A stretch of DNA of 64,000 nucleotides from Verrucomicrobiota bacterium (GTDB lineage: Bacteria; Verrucomicrobiota; Lentisphaeria; JABSQK01; JAJFLO01). The DNA lies in NCBI GenBank assembly GCA_021772615.1, contig JAJFLQ010000077.1, forward strand, positions 1 through 64,000, in the 5' to 3' direction. Shown in pieces: positions 26,013-34,490 of this stretch (position 1 is its first letter; every line of letters starts with the position of its first letter). The position numbers and the translations under genes are program-made. The notes under the pieces are model-generated. The model did not search any database and was not told the origin of the DNA. It was given only the letters and a program-made list of their open reading frames with translations.

Positions 26013-26140
26013 CTGGAGGGACGATGGCCTCAGCGTCCGCCGCTATGCGGTGTCAATGGTGCTAGTGGTCGCCGACTTCTCATGAGAATCCCGTTGTCCA
26101 CAACACCTGCGGGCAGTCGCAGAGGCCTGCGACCCTCCAG
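26013..26140. repeat. GGAGGG-type palindromic element
   Basis: Left arm beginning ctggagggacgatggcct and right arm ending gcgaccctccag are reverse complements at about 20 of 26 positions, with about 75 bases between. The same arms occur at 29438-29510, and related ones in the tandem repeat at 1-362. Confidence 0.65.
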
Positions 26141-26572
26141 TATATCGTGTCTGCAAGTCGGCGATCTATTGGCCCTGCAAATAAGATATGCGTCGCCCGG
26201 AACGAGATCGAGGATCACGGAATGTCGGCACCTTGCCGACAGCGCAGAAAATGAGCGATGGGTCGAACAGCAATACTGCATCCGTATGCTACACGAAAAC
26301 CTTAACCGGGAGGCTTTTGGAGTTCAGGCTTCCAGCCTGCCGGAGTCACGCTCTGGTTCCGCGCCCGCTGGTTCGAAGAATTCCGGTTTCGACCCGGCGG
26401 TGTCAGACTGAAAATCCAAGACGGATGGCTAAGCCGCGTTGTGGCGACGCAGGCACGTTACCCCGGTTTTGGAAGGTGCCGGAGGGGAGCAACGAAACGC
26501 GTACTGCAGAACCCAGCGTGCGAACTACACGATAAATCGCAATGTCACTGAGTTAAAGGTATTGGTGTCGCA

Positions 26573-26662
26573 TTCGTTGGAGTTCACAGCTTTAGATGTG
26601 TCTCGAGCGTTCCGGTCTCGAGCGCTAGAAAAGCCACATCTAAAGCTGTGAACTCCAACGAA
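26573..26662. repeat. Perfect 28-bp inverted repeat
   Basis: Arms 26573-26600 and 26635-26662 are exact reverse complements (ttcgttggagttcacagc... and its complement). The 34-base loop holds two copies of tctcgagcg. A related half-motif (taaagcgtgaactccaac) is seen near 35870. Too long for an ordinary terminator and without a T-run; likely a palindromic mobile unit. Confidence 0.8.
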
Positions 26663-26947
26663 CATCTTAAGTCAATGACAATGCGATAAATCGTGTACTT
26701 AAAAATAACGGCGGGCAGCGGGTCTTGATGCCCCCATCTTCTGGATTTGTGGTTGTCGTTCCGTGGCCCCCTTGGTTCGAAAGGAACAAGGCGTTCAAAC
26801 AGACCTTATTGCTGAGCTCTGTGGACATCCGAAACCGAGATTGAACGGCAAGAAGCGCAGCTGTCGGTTGCACCGGCGGCGAGTGACCGCTAGGTTTGTC
26901 GGCATGCAAAAAACACTGCCTGAGACACAGAATCGGAGCCGGCGGCG

Positions 26948-28045
26948 ATGACCTCGGAGAAAACAATCAACCTCGGCATCATTGGCGTTGGGCAGGTGGC
27001 GGAGTTCAAACATATGCGGCTGCTGTCTGACATGCCGGATGTGTGTCTCCACTCGATTGCCGATACCGACCCCGAACGGCTCGAACACGTTGGTAACCGA
27101 TATGCCGTGGAACGGCGCTATAGCGATCACAATGAACTTCTCGGCGACAGGGACGTTGATGCCGTCGCCATCATTACGCCACCTGCGGAACATGTCGCTC
27201 TTGCGATCGACGCAATTCTTGCGGGTAAACATGTGATCATCGAGAAACCGCTGTGCCTCGACCTTGGCGAAGCGAGAAACCTGATCGCCGAAGCCAAAAA
27301 ATCCCCCGTGATCGTCATGCAGAGCTTCCATATGCGCTGGCATCGCCTCATCCTGGAAGCGCGCACGATGGTGAACAAGGGCCAACTTGGCGAGATCGAA
27401 TCGATACGGAGCGTGTGGAACAGCCCGATCAATTACGACGGCAGCCTGGCTCCGTGGCGCTATGATCGTACGCAGGGCGGCGGCGCGTTGCTCGAGCTTT
27501 CCGTGCATCATTATGACCTCTGGCGCTTCCTGCTCGGTGCAGAAATCGAGGAGGTTTCGGCGATCAGTCGCTACACAGACTTCGCGGACGAAACCGCGGT
27601 TGTCATCGGGCGTATGAGCAGCGGTTCGGTGGCCACGGCCGTGTTTTCGGAGAAGACATCACACAATATCGAAGTCGAGATCTGCGGCACAGAGGGGCGT
27701 CTCGCCATTCAGTGCCTGCGTTTCGACGGACTCGAGTTCTTCCCGAAAACCGGGGTCCCGGGAGGAATAAAGCCGCGAATTGAACGCCTCACCCACCTGG
27801 TGCGTGAGCTACCGCACGGGATTCGAAGCAACCGTCCGGGCGGTGAGTACATGATATCGTATGAGAAACAATGGCGACATTTCATCGACTGCGTACGCCA
27901 CGGCAAGCCGGTCGCGTGCACACTAGATGACGGCATCAAGGCCGTCCAAGCCGCACTGGCGGCCGTCGAGTCGGCGACTCGCGGCCGCCATATCAGGGTC
28001 GCCGACGCCACATCTACCGTGATGCCGATACCGTCCGGTTCCTAG
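26948..28045 (+). CDS. Gfo/Idh/MocA-family oxidoreductase
   Basis: 365 residues. N-terminal Rossmann fold with LGIIGVGQVAEF (9-20), the family's EKP motif (HVIIEKPLCLD) and a C-terminal alpha/beta domain with HHYD. Family members oxidise or reduce sugars and sugar nucleotides with NAD(P). A GGAG sits 9 bases before the ATG. The next gene, a cytochrome P450, starts 6 bp after its stop, so the two form an operon. It may act on a sugar of the nearby glycan, or on the P450 substrate; the sequence does not decide. Confidence 0.92.
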   Translation: MTSEKTINLGIIGVGQVAEFKHMRLLSDMPDVCLHSIADTDPERLEHVGNRYAVERRYSDHNELLGDRDVDAVAIITPPAEHVALAIDAILAGKHVIIEKPLCLDLGEARNLIAEAKKSPVIVMQSFHMRWHRLILEARTMVNKGQLGEIESIRSVWNSPINYDGSLAPWRYDRTQGGGALLELSVHHYDLWRFLLGAEIEEVSAISRYTDFADETAVVIGRMSSGSVATAVFSEKTSHNIEVEICGTEGRLAIQCLRFDGLEFFPKTGVPGGIKPRIERLTHLVRELPHGIRSNRPGGEYMISYEKQWRHFIDCVRHGKPVACTLDDGIKAVQAALAAVESATRGRHIRVADATSTVMPIPSGS

Positions 28046-28051
28046 ACAGAC

Positions 28052-29362
28052 ATGGCCGCCACGCCCTCGCGATTCTCCGACTTGCCGCGTTTTCTGTGCA
28101 ACAAACTGCGATTTGTCAAACAGATGTCGGCATGTCCACAGGACGTTGTCCGGCTGCACCTCGGGTCACCGACGTTTCTTGTCAACAACGCCGATGATAT
28201 CGCGTATGTCTTGCAGCATACTAACGATCTGTACGACAAGAGCCCGCGAATCTCGGGTGCGACGGCGCGGGATCTTTTTGGCGACAGCCTGATCGCCGCG
28301 GATGCCGCGTCGCATACCGCTCGACGAAAACTGCTGCAGCCGTTATTCGGTACCGCGCAAGTCGCACGGTATGCAGATGATATCGTCACGTTGACAAACG
28401 CCGCGATGCGACGGTGGCGCGACCGCGGCGTTATTGATATGCGGGAGGAATTTATGCAGCTGCCGCTCCGCATCATCATTACGGCGACGCTCGGCATACA
28501 ATCAGACAACGACATGAACGTGCTGATGCGCGCGGTGACGGCGCGGCGACGGTATATCGAGCGAATTCTCGGGTCTCGCATTCCGTACGCCCGATATTTT
28601 TCAGGACCGCTGCGCCATGATTTTGCAGCCGCGGTCTCCATGCTGCGCAGCAAGGTGGAACAGAGGCTCCGGAATGCGGAGCCGCAGGCGGCGGCAAAAA
28701 GTTTTCTCGCGCGGCTGATGGCGTCACGCGATGGTACGACCGAACTGAGTGATGCCCAGATTTGCGACGAGATTATCACGGTTCTGGCTGCCGGGCATGA
28801 GACCCTTGGCCCGGCCCTAGCCTGGGCTCATTGGCTGCTTGCAACGCATCCCGAAACCGGTCGACGGGTTCGTCGCGAGGCGATCGACATTGGCGGTGAC
28901 GGCGCGCTCACAGCCGACCATATGCGCCACCTGCAGTATACGAGGGCGGTATTCGACGAGTCAATGCGACTGTATCCGCCCACATGGTTGTTCCTTCGAT
29001 TTGCCCGGAGAGACCACACGCTTCCAAGCGGTGCAACAATCCCAACGGGTGCTAAACTATATCTGTCGCAGGTCGGCATTCACCACAATCCGCTGTACGT
29101 TGACACCCCCGACACGTTCAATCCGGAGCGATTCCATACCCCGAAAAGGGAGAATCGGTGTCCGGGATCGTATTTTCCATTCGGCGGGGGGCCGAGGGCA
29201 TGCATCGGACAACACTTCGCAAAACTGGAGGCAGTATTGATACTCGCGACGGTTACCCGGGCCGTTCGGTTCGAGATATGTGACAACACCACACCAAGGG
29301 CCGAAGGCGGGATAACACTACGGCCGGCCGGGCCCGTAAGGGCGCGGGTGGTGGATTGGTGA
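28052..29362 (+). CDS. Cytochrome P450
   Basis: 436 residues, normal for a bacterial P450. I-helix AGHET near 250, ExxR in DESMRLYPP near 308, and the heme loop FPFGGGPRACIGQHFA with ligand Cys384. No N-terminal membrane anchor is evident, so it is a soluble monooxygenase needing a separate ferredoxin/reductase, none of which is in the window. The sequence resembles bacterial P450s related to the CYP4/CYP102 fatty-acid hydroxylases. It is co-transcribed with the preceding oxidoreductase. A role in tailoring a lipid from the FAAL-PKS cluster is possible but unproven. Confidence 0.95.
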   Translation: MAATPSRFSDLPRFLCNKLRFVKQMSACPQDVVRLHLGSPTFLVNNADDIAYVLQHTNDLYDKSPRISGATARDLFGDSLIAADAASHTARRKLLQPLFGTAQVARYADDIVTLTNAAMRRWRDRGVIDMREEFMQLPLRIIITATLGIQSDNDMNVLMRAVTARRRYIERILGSRIPYARYFSGPLRHDFAAAVSMLRSKVEQRLRNAEPQAAAKSFLARLMASRDGTTELSDAQICDEIITVLAAGHETLGPALAWAHWLLATHPETGRRVRREAIDIGGDGALTADHMRHLQYTRAVFDESMRLYPPTWLFLRFARRDHTLPSGATIPTGAKLYLSQVGIHHNPLYVDTPDTFNPERFHTPKRENRCPGSYFPFGGGPRACIGQHFAKLEAVLILATVTRAVRFEICDNTTPRAEGGITLRPAGPVRARVVDW

Positions 29363-29437
29363 GTTTTGGGACGACCCCGGCAGGCGGGGATTGATCGCGA
29401 TGGCCTCAGTGCCCCAGAGGATGCAGGTTGTACCGCT

Positions 29438-29510
29438 GAAGGGACGATGTCCTCAGCGTCCACCATTTACGATGGGCGACAAACACGGTCGCAGAGGACT
29501 GCGACCCTCC
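29438..29510. repeat. GGAGGG-type palindromic element
   Basis: Left arm gaagggacgatgtcctcagc and right arm gtcgcagaggactgcgaccc pair imperfectly across about 27 bases. Same family as the elements at 1-362 and 26013-26140. It fills the gap between the P450 and the convergent glycosyltransferase gene. Confidence 0.6.
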
Positions 29511-29535
29511 ATGTGTGGTGTGGGTGTTCAATGGT

Positions 29536-30453
29536 CTATTCGGGCTCGACTTTGCACCTCATGAAATGGCAACAATCGACATCCAATGGCGTCGCAAGCC
29601 CGACGATCATGCCCCTCGCGAACGCCACCATCTTCCGACCGCGGCCGCCGGCGCCGTCAAGCTGGATCGCCCCTTCGCCGCCACCAGATATCAACCGCTG
29701 TGCGAGCCGGATGAGCAGAACAAGAATCGGCACCGGATGCACTTTCAGGTTCTTGGCGATCGAAGCGCCGGTCCCGAACCAGTAGCGGTATAATAGCGCC
29801 CGCCCCTCCTCCGGCGTTCGGCAACCATCGTGCAACACAGAAATTCTCGGTGTCTCGACAACCCCGTATCCTGCGATAAGAGCACGAATGACAAGGTCCG
29901 TTTCTTCGCCGGCGAAATACGGCCCGCCCGCTCCGAGTGACGGATCGAAGCCGCGCGAGCGGCGCCACAGGTCGCGCCGCAGCCCCATGCATGCCCCCAT
30001 GCCGCCGGTTCGGTGCTTTTGATAGATCGACTTCGTCACCTGCGGCGCATCGCGCGAGTAACACGGAATGAAGCCATTTAAGGACGTTTGGCGCCCCGGC
30101 AGAACGTTTCCGAAAACGATGCCCACGCTGTTGTCGGCAGCGAATGCAGAGGTCATTTCGCCGAGCCAATCTTCGGCCACGCGGCAGTCGTCATCGGTCA
30201 ACGCGATAACGTCACCGGAAGATGCGGCAATACCGATATTTCGGCCGACCGACAAGCCGCGAGTTTTGGAACGAATGAAGGTGAATTTCGGATGGATTCC
30301 GTACACCTCGAGAGCAGCAGCCGTCGACTCGTCTGCACTCTGGTCAACGACCGTCACATCAAAATCGCCGTAGCGATTTCCGAGAACCGACTCCACTGCG
30401 GCGACGGCAAGGTCGCCGCGATCACACGTGGAGATGACGACAGAGCAACTCAA
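29536..30453 (-). CDS. Family 2 glycosyltransferase
   Basis: About 305 residues from a TTG at 30453 that overlaps the upstream stop by 4 bp; an ATG at 30558 would overlap the upstream gene by 109 bp and adds non-conserved residues. GT-A fold motifs: VVISTCDRGD at the N-terminus, DVTVVDQSADES, and the metal-binding LTDDDC. GGPYFAGEETDLVIRAL matches the ED acceptor motif. C-terminal hydrophobic stretches (VPILVLLIRLAQRL) may touch the membrane. It probably adds one sugar to a growing glycan. It follows the alcohol dehydrogenase directly. Confidence 0.88.
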   Translation of the reverse strand: MSCSVVISTCDRGDLAVAAVESVLGNRYGDFDVTVVDQSADESTAAALEVYGIHPKFTFIRSKTRGLSVGRNIGIAASSGDVIALTDDDCRVAEDWLGEMTSAFAADNSVGIVFGNVLPGRQTSLNGFIPCYSRDAPQVTKSIYQKHRTGGMGACMGLRRDLWRRSRGFDPSLGAGGPYFAGEETDLVIRALIAGYGVVETPRISVLHDGCRTPEEGRALLYRYWFGTGASIAKNLKVHPVPILVLLIRLAQRLISGGGEGAIQLDGAGGRGRKMVAFARGMIVGLATPLDVDCCHFMRCKVEPE

Positions 30454-31499
30454 TGCAGCGACGCCATGTCGATTACAAAGCGGTATTTCACATCGCTCCG
30501 CAGAATACGGTCGTAGGCCTCGTTGATCTGCTCTACGCCGATCATCTCGATGTCGCAAACGATGTTGTGCTCACCGCAGAAATCGAGCATCTCCTGCGTC
30601 TCCCGCAGCCCGCCGATAAGCGAGCCGGCAAGCTGACGACGCTGCATGATCAGGCTGAAGCTCACGAGCGTCAGCGGCTTTTCGGGTGCGCCGACCAGGA
30701 CCATCGCTCCGGATCGTTTGACCAGATTCAGGTAAGCGTTGATATCGTGATCGGCCGACACGGTATCAATAATGAGATCGAATCGATTGACGTGCCGCCC
30801 CATGTCCGCCTCGCTGGTCGAAAGAATAACGTCGTCCGCGCCCAGCCGCCGTGCGTCCGCCACCTTGCCGGCTGATCGGGTAAAAACCGCGACGGTCGCA
30901 CCCATCGCGTGCGCGAACTTCACCGCCATATGCCCGAGCCCGCCCAGGCCGACAACGCCGACATGGCAGCCGGCGCCGATGCCGTATTGGCGTAGCGGAG
31001 AATACGTTGTGATGCCGGCACAAAGCAACGGTGCGGCCCCGGCAAGGTCGAGATTGGACGGTACCCGCAATACGAATGCTTCATCGACAACGATCGCCTG
31101 TGAATACCCGCCATACGTCGTGCCTCCCGAATGCTTATCTGGCCCGTTGTAGGTAAAAACCGGCCCCTTTTCGCAGTGCTGCTCCAGATTATCACGACAG
31201 CTGCGGCAGGTGCGGCAGGAATCAACCAGGCATCCGACCGCGACAACGTCGCCTTCCCTGTACGTGGTGACCGCGTCACCAACAGCCGTTACAATGCCGG
31301 CAATCTCATGACCCGGCACGCATGGGTAGACGGTATTCTGCCACTCATTCCGTGCCTGGTGAATATCCGAATGGCATACGCCGCAATACAGGATCTTGAT
31401 CGCGACGTCTTTGGCACCGGGTTCCCGACGTTCGATTTGCTCGACATCGAGGGGTTCGGTCGCCGCAGCGGCGGCGTAGGCTTTCACAATATTCGGCAT
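30450..31499 (-). CDS. Zinc-dependent alcohol dehydrogenase (cinnamyl-alcohol/YahK type)
   Basis: 349 residues from the ATG at 31499 with GGAG upstream; a longer frame to 31601 would run into the AT-rich MITE remnant. Catalytic zinc ligands lie in CGVCHSDIH and PGHE; the structural zinc site is CRTCRSCRDNLEQHC. NADP-binding motif GVVGLGGLGHMA. The family reduces aldehydes or oxidises primary alcohols using NADP(H). It heads a two-gene unit with the following glycosyltransferase; the reason is unclear. Confidence 0.93.
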   Translation of the reverse strand: MPNIVKAYAAAAATEPLDVEQIERREPGAKDVAIKILYCGVCHSDIHQARNEWQNTVYPCVPGHEIAGIVTAVGDAVTTYREGDVVAVGCLVDSCRTCRSCRDNLEQHCEKGPVFTYNGPDKHSGGTTYGGYSQAIVVDEAFVLRVPSNLDLAGAAPLLCAGITTYSPLRQYGIGAGCHVGVVGLGGLGHMAVKFAHAMGATVAVFTRSAGKVADARRLGADDVILSTSEADMGRHVNRFDLIIDTVSADHDINAYLNLVKRSGAMVLVGAPEKPLTLVSFSLIMQRRQLAGSLIGGLRETQEMLDFCGEHNIVCDIEMIGVEQINEAYDRILRSDVKYRFVIDMASLH

Positions 31500-31519
31500 T
31501 GTCGTCTCCGGTATTTCGG

Positions 31520-31596
31520 TAATTCGAGATTGTAGTTTTGTTGTTATTTGATGCTTGTGATTTGGAATATCTTGTTCGATAATCATGTTCGACCAG
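31520..31596. mobile_element. MITE-like element, partial copy
   Basis: Shares atttgatgcttgtgatttgg and cttgttcga with the element at 21552-21746. The terminal inverted repeats are mostly lost. It lies between two divergent genes and may contribute their promoter region. Confidence 0.5.
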
Positions 31597-31781
31597 GGCA
31601 CAGCACAGTTCTATCCCTCCTGCGACCCCGTATACCGGCATCCGCACCGGTTCTTACACCACGCCACCAAAATTTACCTCCCAGCGGGATTACAAAGCCG
31701 GCGAACATCAGTATATTCGGTCGCAGCGATGCCTCACCTCCTACTATACGACGCCACGGCCACTCAAACGAATGCACACCC

Positions 31782-32942
31782 GTGAAAAAGACCGTCGCCC
31801 AAATCATCACCCGAATGGTACCCGGCGGTGCCGGGAACATTGTTCGCGACCTCCTCACCTGCGGCGCCGCAGGGCTTGAAATGACCCTGATGTGCGGCCT
31901 CGAAGACCTGCCGCCGTATCTGGAGCGCGACCTGCCGGATATCGAGCTTGTAACCGTACCGAATCTCGTGCGCGCTATCTCACCGGCCCGCGATTGGCGT
32001 TGTTACCGCGATCTGTGCAAGATCATTACCAATCGTCGATTCGATGTCGTACACACACATACGTCGAAAGCCGGTATTCTGGGCCGGCTTGCTGCGCACC
32101 GCGCGGGGTGCCGCCACATCATCCACACCCCGCACGGAAGCGTGCACCTGCCGCAAAGCAATATTCCCGGCATTCCGAATATATCGATCCTGAAGCGACT
32201 GTTGCTGTTTGCCGAATACTGGGCCGGTCGCCGTACGACCTGCATCGTGTCGCTTAGCAATGCCGAGCGAGAGCATTTTATCAAACAACGGCTGGGCGCT
32301 GCGTCGAACACCCATGTGATCTATAACGGGATCGACCTGCAACGATTCTCGCCGCAGCCACGTGACGACACCAAGGCGACACGACTCCGTTACGGCATGG
32401 ATGACGACGGGGTGTTGGTCGCATCAGCCGGCCGACTGACGGCCGAAAAGGGACACCACCTGGCCGTAGAAGCCATGGCGAAGATTGCCGACCGAGAGGT
32501 TTGTCGGAAGTTCGCCCTGGTCATCGCAGGCGACGGCCCCGAACGCAACGCACTGGAGACGGCGATCCGGAATTCGGGGTTGGAGCAGCGTGTGATGCTC
32601 ACCGGATTTGTCGACGATATGCCCGGCCTGCTGGCCGCAGCCGATTTATTTGTGCTGCCCTCACACTATGAGGGATTCGGCCTGGCCGCAGTCGAAGCCA
32701 TGGCCGCGGGTTTACCCGTGATCGCGAGCCGCGTTGGCGGCATACCGGAAATTATCACAGATGGCGTGGACGGCTTTCTTTTCGAACGCGGCAATGTCGG
32801 AGAATTGGCGCAACATCTGTCGTTGCTCGCCGCAGACCGCATCCGGCGGCAAGACATCGGCCAAAAGGCTGCTGTGCGCGCACAAGCGTTCAGCGTCACG
32901 ACCATGTGCGAGGCCTACTATGCATTGTATGACGGGCAGTAA
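31782..32942 (+). CDS. Family 4 glycosyltransferase
   Basis: 386 residues from a GTG at 31782; upstream in-frame sequence lies in the repeat remnant and is not protein-like. GT-B fold with a Gly-rich acceptor loop (RMVPGGAGNIVRDLL), VVHTHTSKAGILGRLAA, and the nucleotide-sugar site with EGFGLAAVEAMA (E-x7-E motif). This VHTHTSKAG subfamily is common among capsule and lipid-linked glycan transferases. No partner gene on the same strand follows directly; a 9-bp tandem repeat comes after the stop. Confidence 0.9.
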   Translation: MKKTVAQIITRMVPGGAGNIVRDLLTCGAAGLEMTLMCGLEDLPPYLERDLPDIELVTVPNLVRAISPARDWRCYRDLCKIITNRRFDVVHTHTSKAGILGRLAAHRAGCRHIIHTPHGSVHLPQSNIPGIPNISILKRLLLFAEYWAGRRTTCIVSLSNAEREHFIKQRLGAASNTHVIYNGIDLQRFSPQPRDDTKATRLRYGMDDDGVLVASAGRLTAEKGHHLAVEAMAKIADREVCRKFALVIAGDGPERNALETAIRNSGLEQRVMLTGFVDDMPGLLAAADLFVLPSHYEGFGLAAVEAMAAGLPVIASRVGGIPEIITDGVDGFLFERGNVGELAQHLSLLAADRIRRQDIGQKAAVRAQAFSVTTMCEAYYALYDGQ

Positions 32943-32960
32943 CGGGAACCGCCTGGTCCG

Positions 32961-32996
32961 ATCTGTCCGATCTGTCCGATCTGTCCGATAAGGACG
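32961..32996. repeat. Four tandem copies of GATCTGTCC
   Basis: A perfect 9-bp repeat, four units, 18 bp after the stop of the preceding gene. Its length could vary by slippage. Between convergent genes, so no coding effect is expected. Confidence 0.9.
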
Positions 32997-33046
32997 CGTA
33001 ACACGTAAAGGAGCATATCGCGCCTATGCGTGTGTTTCCCGTGCAC

Positions 33047-33820
33047 CTACTTCACGGCGATAATCGCGAAGTGCGTAAAAAAGGTTTTTGCCGGCACGGC
33101 CCTGGACAACAGCCGCAACCCCCGGACAAGCACCGCCGCTAGACCGGTCCACTCCGAGCGATCGGTATTTCGATACAACACCGCAACCTTGCGGAATCCG
33201 ATCGCAACCAGCATTGCCTTGAGCCGCTCAGGATCGATACCCAGCGATTTGGTATTGTGGTACTCGGCGAGCTCCTCCACATCCGAGCCGAAGCCGGGTT
33301 TGTTGCGATACTTGACGCGATAGTACAGCCGATAGAAGCGGTTGAAGTAATAATTGGGATCGTGGTCGGTATAAAGCGTGCCTCCTTTTTTGAGCACGCG
33401 GAAGCAGTCACGAAAAATGGCTTCATGTTCGTATAGATGGTGGAGCAACGCGTAACACGACACAAAGTTAAAAATGCCATCACGAAACGGCAGATTCTCT
33501 GCATCGGAGGCGGCAAGCCCGCAGGTGGGAAAGTCGGGTCGGATTCTTGCCAGCATGGCGTCACTTATGTCCACGCCATAGCACGAATCGAAATGTGTCT
33601 GCGCCAGCCGCAGCAAATTCCCGGTGCCGGTACCGACATCCAGCGAACGATCGCTGCCGGACAGCGCTGCAGCCTCTTTCAGGATCGTGTTGCAGCTGTG
33701 CCGCCGCCGCTCGTTGAAGATGCTTTCATTGCGGTTGTACTGCTCCGGCGACATGTCGTTGTAGACCTGTCGGTTCGCGCGTTTGATACTGGCCGCGAGA
33801 TCACCATCAGCGTTAGCCAT
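33047..33820 (-). CDS. Class I SAM-dependent methyltransferase
   Basis: 257 residues. Motif I SLDVGTGTGNLLRLA near 60, acidic post-I residue in YGVDISDAML, and FNFVSCYALLHHL for motif IV, as in the Methyltransf_11/25 group. The C-terminal part is helical and basic, ending with VPAKTFFTHFAIIA, which may contact the membrane. Probably methylates a sugar or lipid-linked intermediate in the glycan locus. It stands alone on the minus strand next to a MITE-like element. Confidence 0.9.
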   Translation of the reverse strand: MANADGDLAASIKRANRQVYNDMSPEQYNRNESIFNERRRHSCNTILKEAAALSGSDRSLDVGTGTGNLLRLAQTHFDSCYGVDISDAMLARIRPDFPTCGLAASDAENLPFRDGIFNFVSCYALLHHLYEHEAIFRDCFRVLKKGGTLYTDHDPNYYFNRFYRLYYRVKYRNKPGFGSDVEELAEYHNTKSLGIDPERLKAMLVAIGFRKVAVLYRNTDRSEWTGLAAVLVRGLRLLSRAVPAKTFFTHFAIIAVK

Positions 33821-33855
33821 AGAAAATCTGTTCCCGGACCAGTTTGTTAGACCTC

Positions 33856-34030
33856 ATTCGAAAAGGATTTCGATCAAGAAATCTCAAATCACAGGCAACA
33901 AATAACAAATAATTTCCAAATCCAAAATACCAATATTTCAAATTCCGTACCTGGTTAGAATCACAGCGCATCAGGTTTGGCGTTTTGAGTATTGAAATCT
34001 GATATTTTCCCAGGTCTACGCTTTTCGAAC
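33856..34030. mobile_element. MITE-like element, copy 2 (inverted)
   Basis: 175 bp bounded by ATTCGAAAAGG (33856-33866) and GCTTTTCGAAC (34020-34030). Its reverse complement shares tgtgatttgagatttcttg and the terminal repeats with the copy at 21552. No coding capacity. Confidence 0.65.
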
Positions 34031-34082
34031 GGGGTCGTGTAGGGGCGGCCTGCTGCAGAGCAACAGCACCGTCCGTCTATTT

Positions 34083-34448
34083 TCACATATCGACCAGCAC
34101 GGAAAATCCGCCGTATGCCATCCGTTTGAAGTCAAATGGCGAATTGTCGGGATCACACATTGATTGAATCCGTGGGTCGGCCATAACCTTTGCATTAACC
34201 TCGTCCCGGTGTGCGCGTGACTTGTAGGTGATATAGGCGAACACCACCGTCTCGCCCTCGCCGCATCCCGCAAGAACCGGAAAGGCCACCATGTCCGCTG
34301 CGACCGTATCTTCCGCGACGCATTCGCGATATGCCAAGGCGCCGTGCTCCTTCCAGATTTTTGCGGCAGTCTCAGCCAGCCGGCGGTATGCCTCAATATT
34401 CGCAGTTGGCAGCGGCAATACAAATCCATCGACATATTCCATAATCAT
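34083..34448 (-). CDS. DUF1428 (YbaA-like) protein
   Basis: 121 residues, full length for the family. Typical start EYVDGFVLPLP, the middle GCGEGETVVFAYITYKSR, and the end FDFKRMAYGGFSVLVDM. The fold is a dimeric alpha/beta-barrel-like stress protein of unknown function. AGGGG precedes the ATG. It is a common housekeeping-type gene with no evident tie to glycan synthesis. Confidence 0.93.
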   Translation of the reverse strand: MIMEYVDGFVLPLPTANIEAYRRLAETAAKIWKEHGALAYRECVAEDTVAADMVAFPVLAGCGEGETVVFAYITYKSRAHRDEVNAKVMADPRIQSMCDPDNSPFDFKRMAYGGFSVLVDM

Positions 34449-34490
34449 TCGTCCCCTTTTATTCTACAGTTGAAACCAATGTCTGTACTA

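Larger units (their letters stand above)
25644..26947. other. Long repeat-rich intergenic stretch
   Basis: About 1300 bases with no convincing gene. Contains the imperfect GGAGGG-type palindrome at 26013-26140, the small palindrome AGGCTtccAGCCT near 26328, and the perfect 28-bp inverted repeat at 26573-26662. Open frames here have repeat-like, low-quality translations. Confidence 0.6.
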
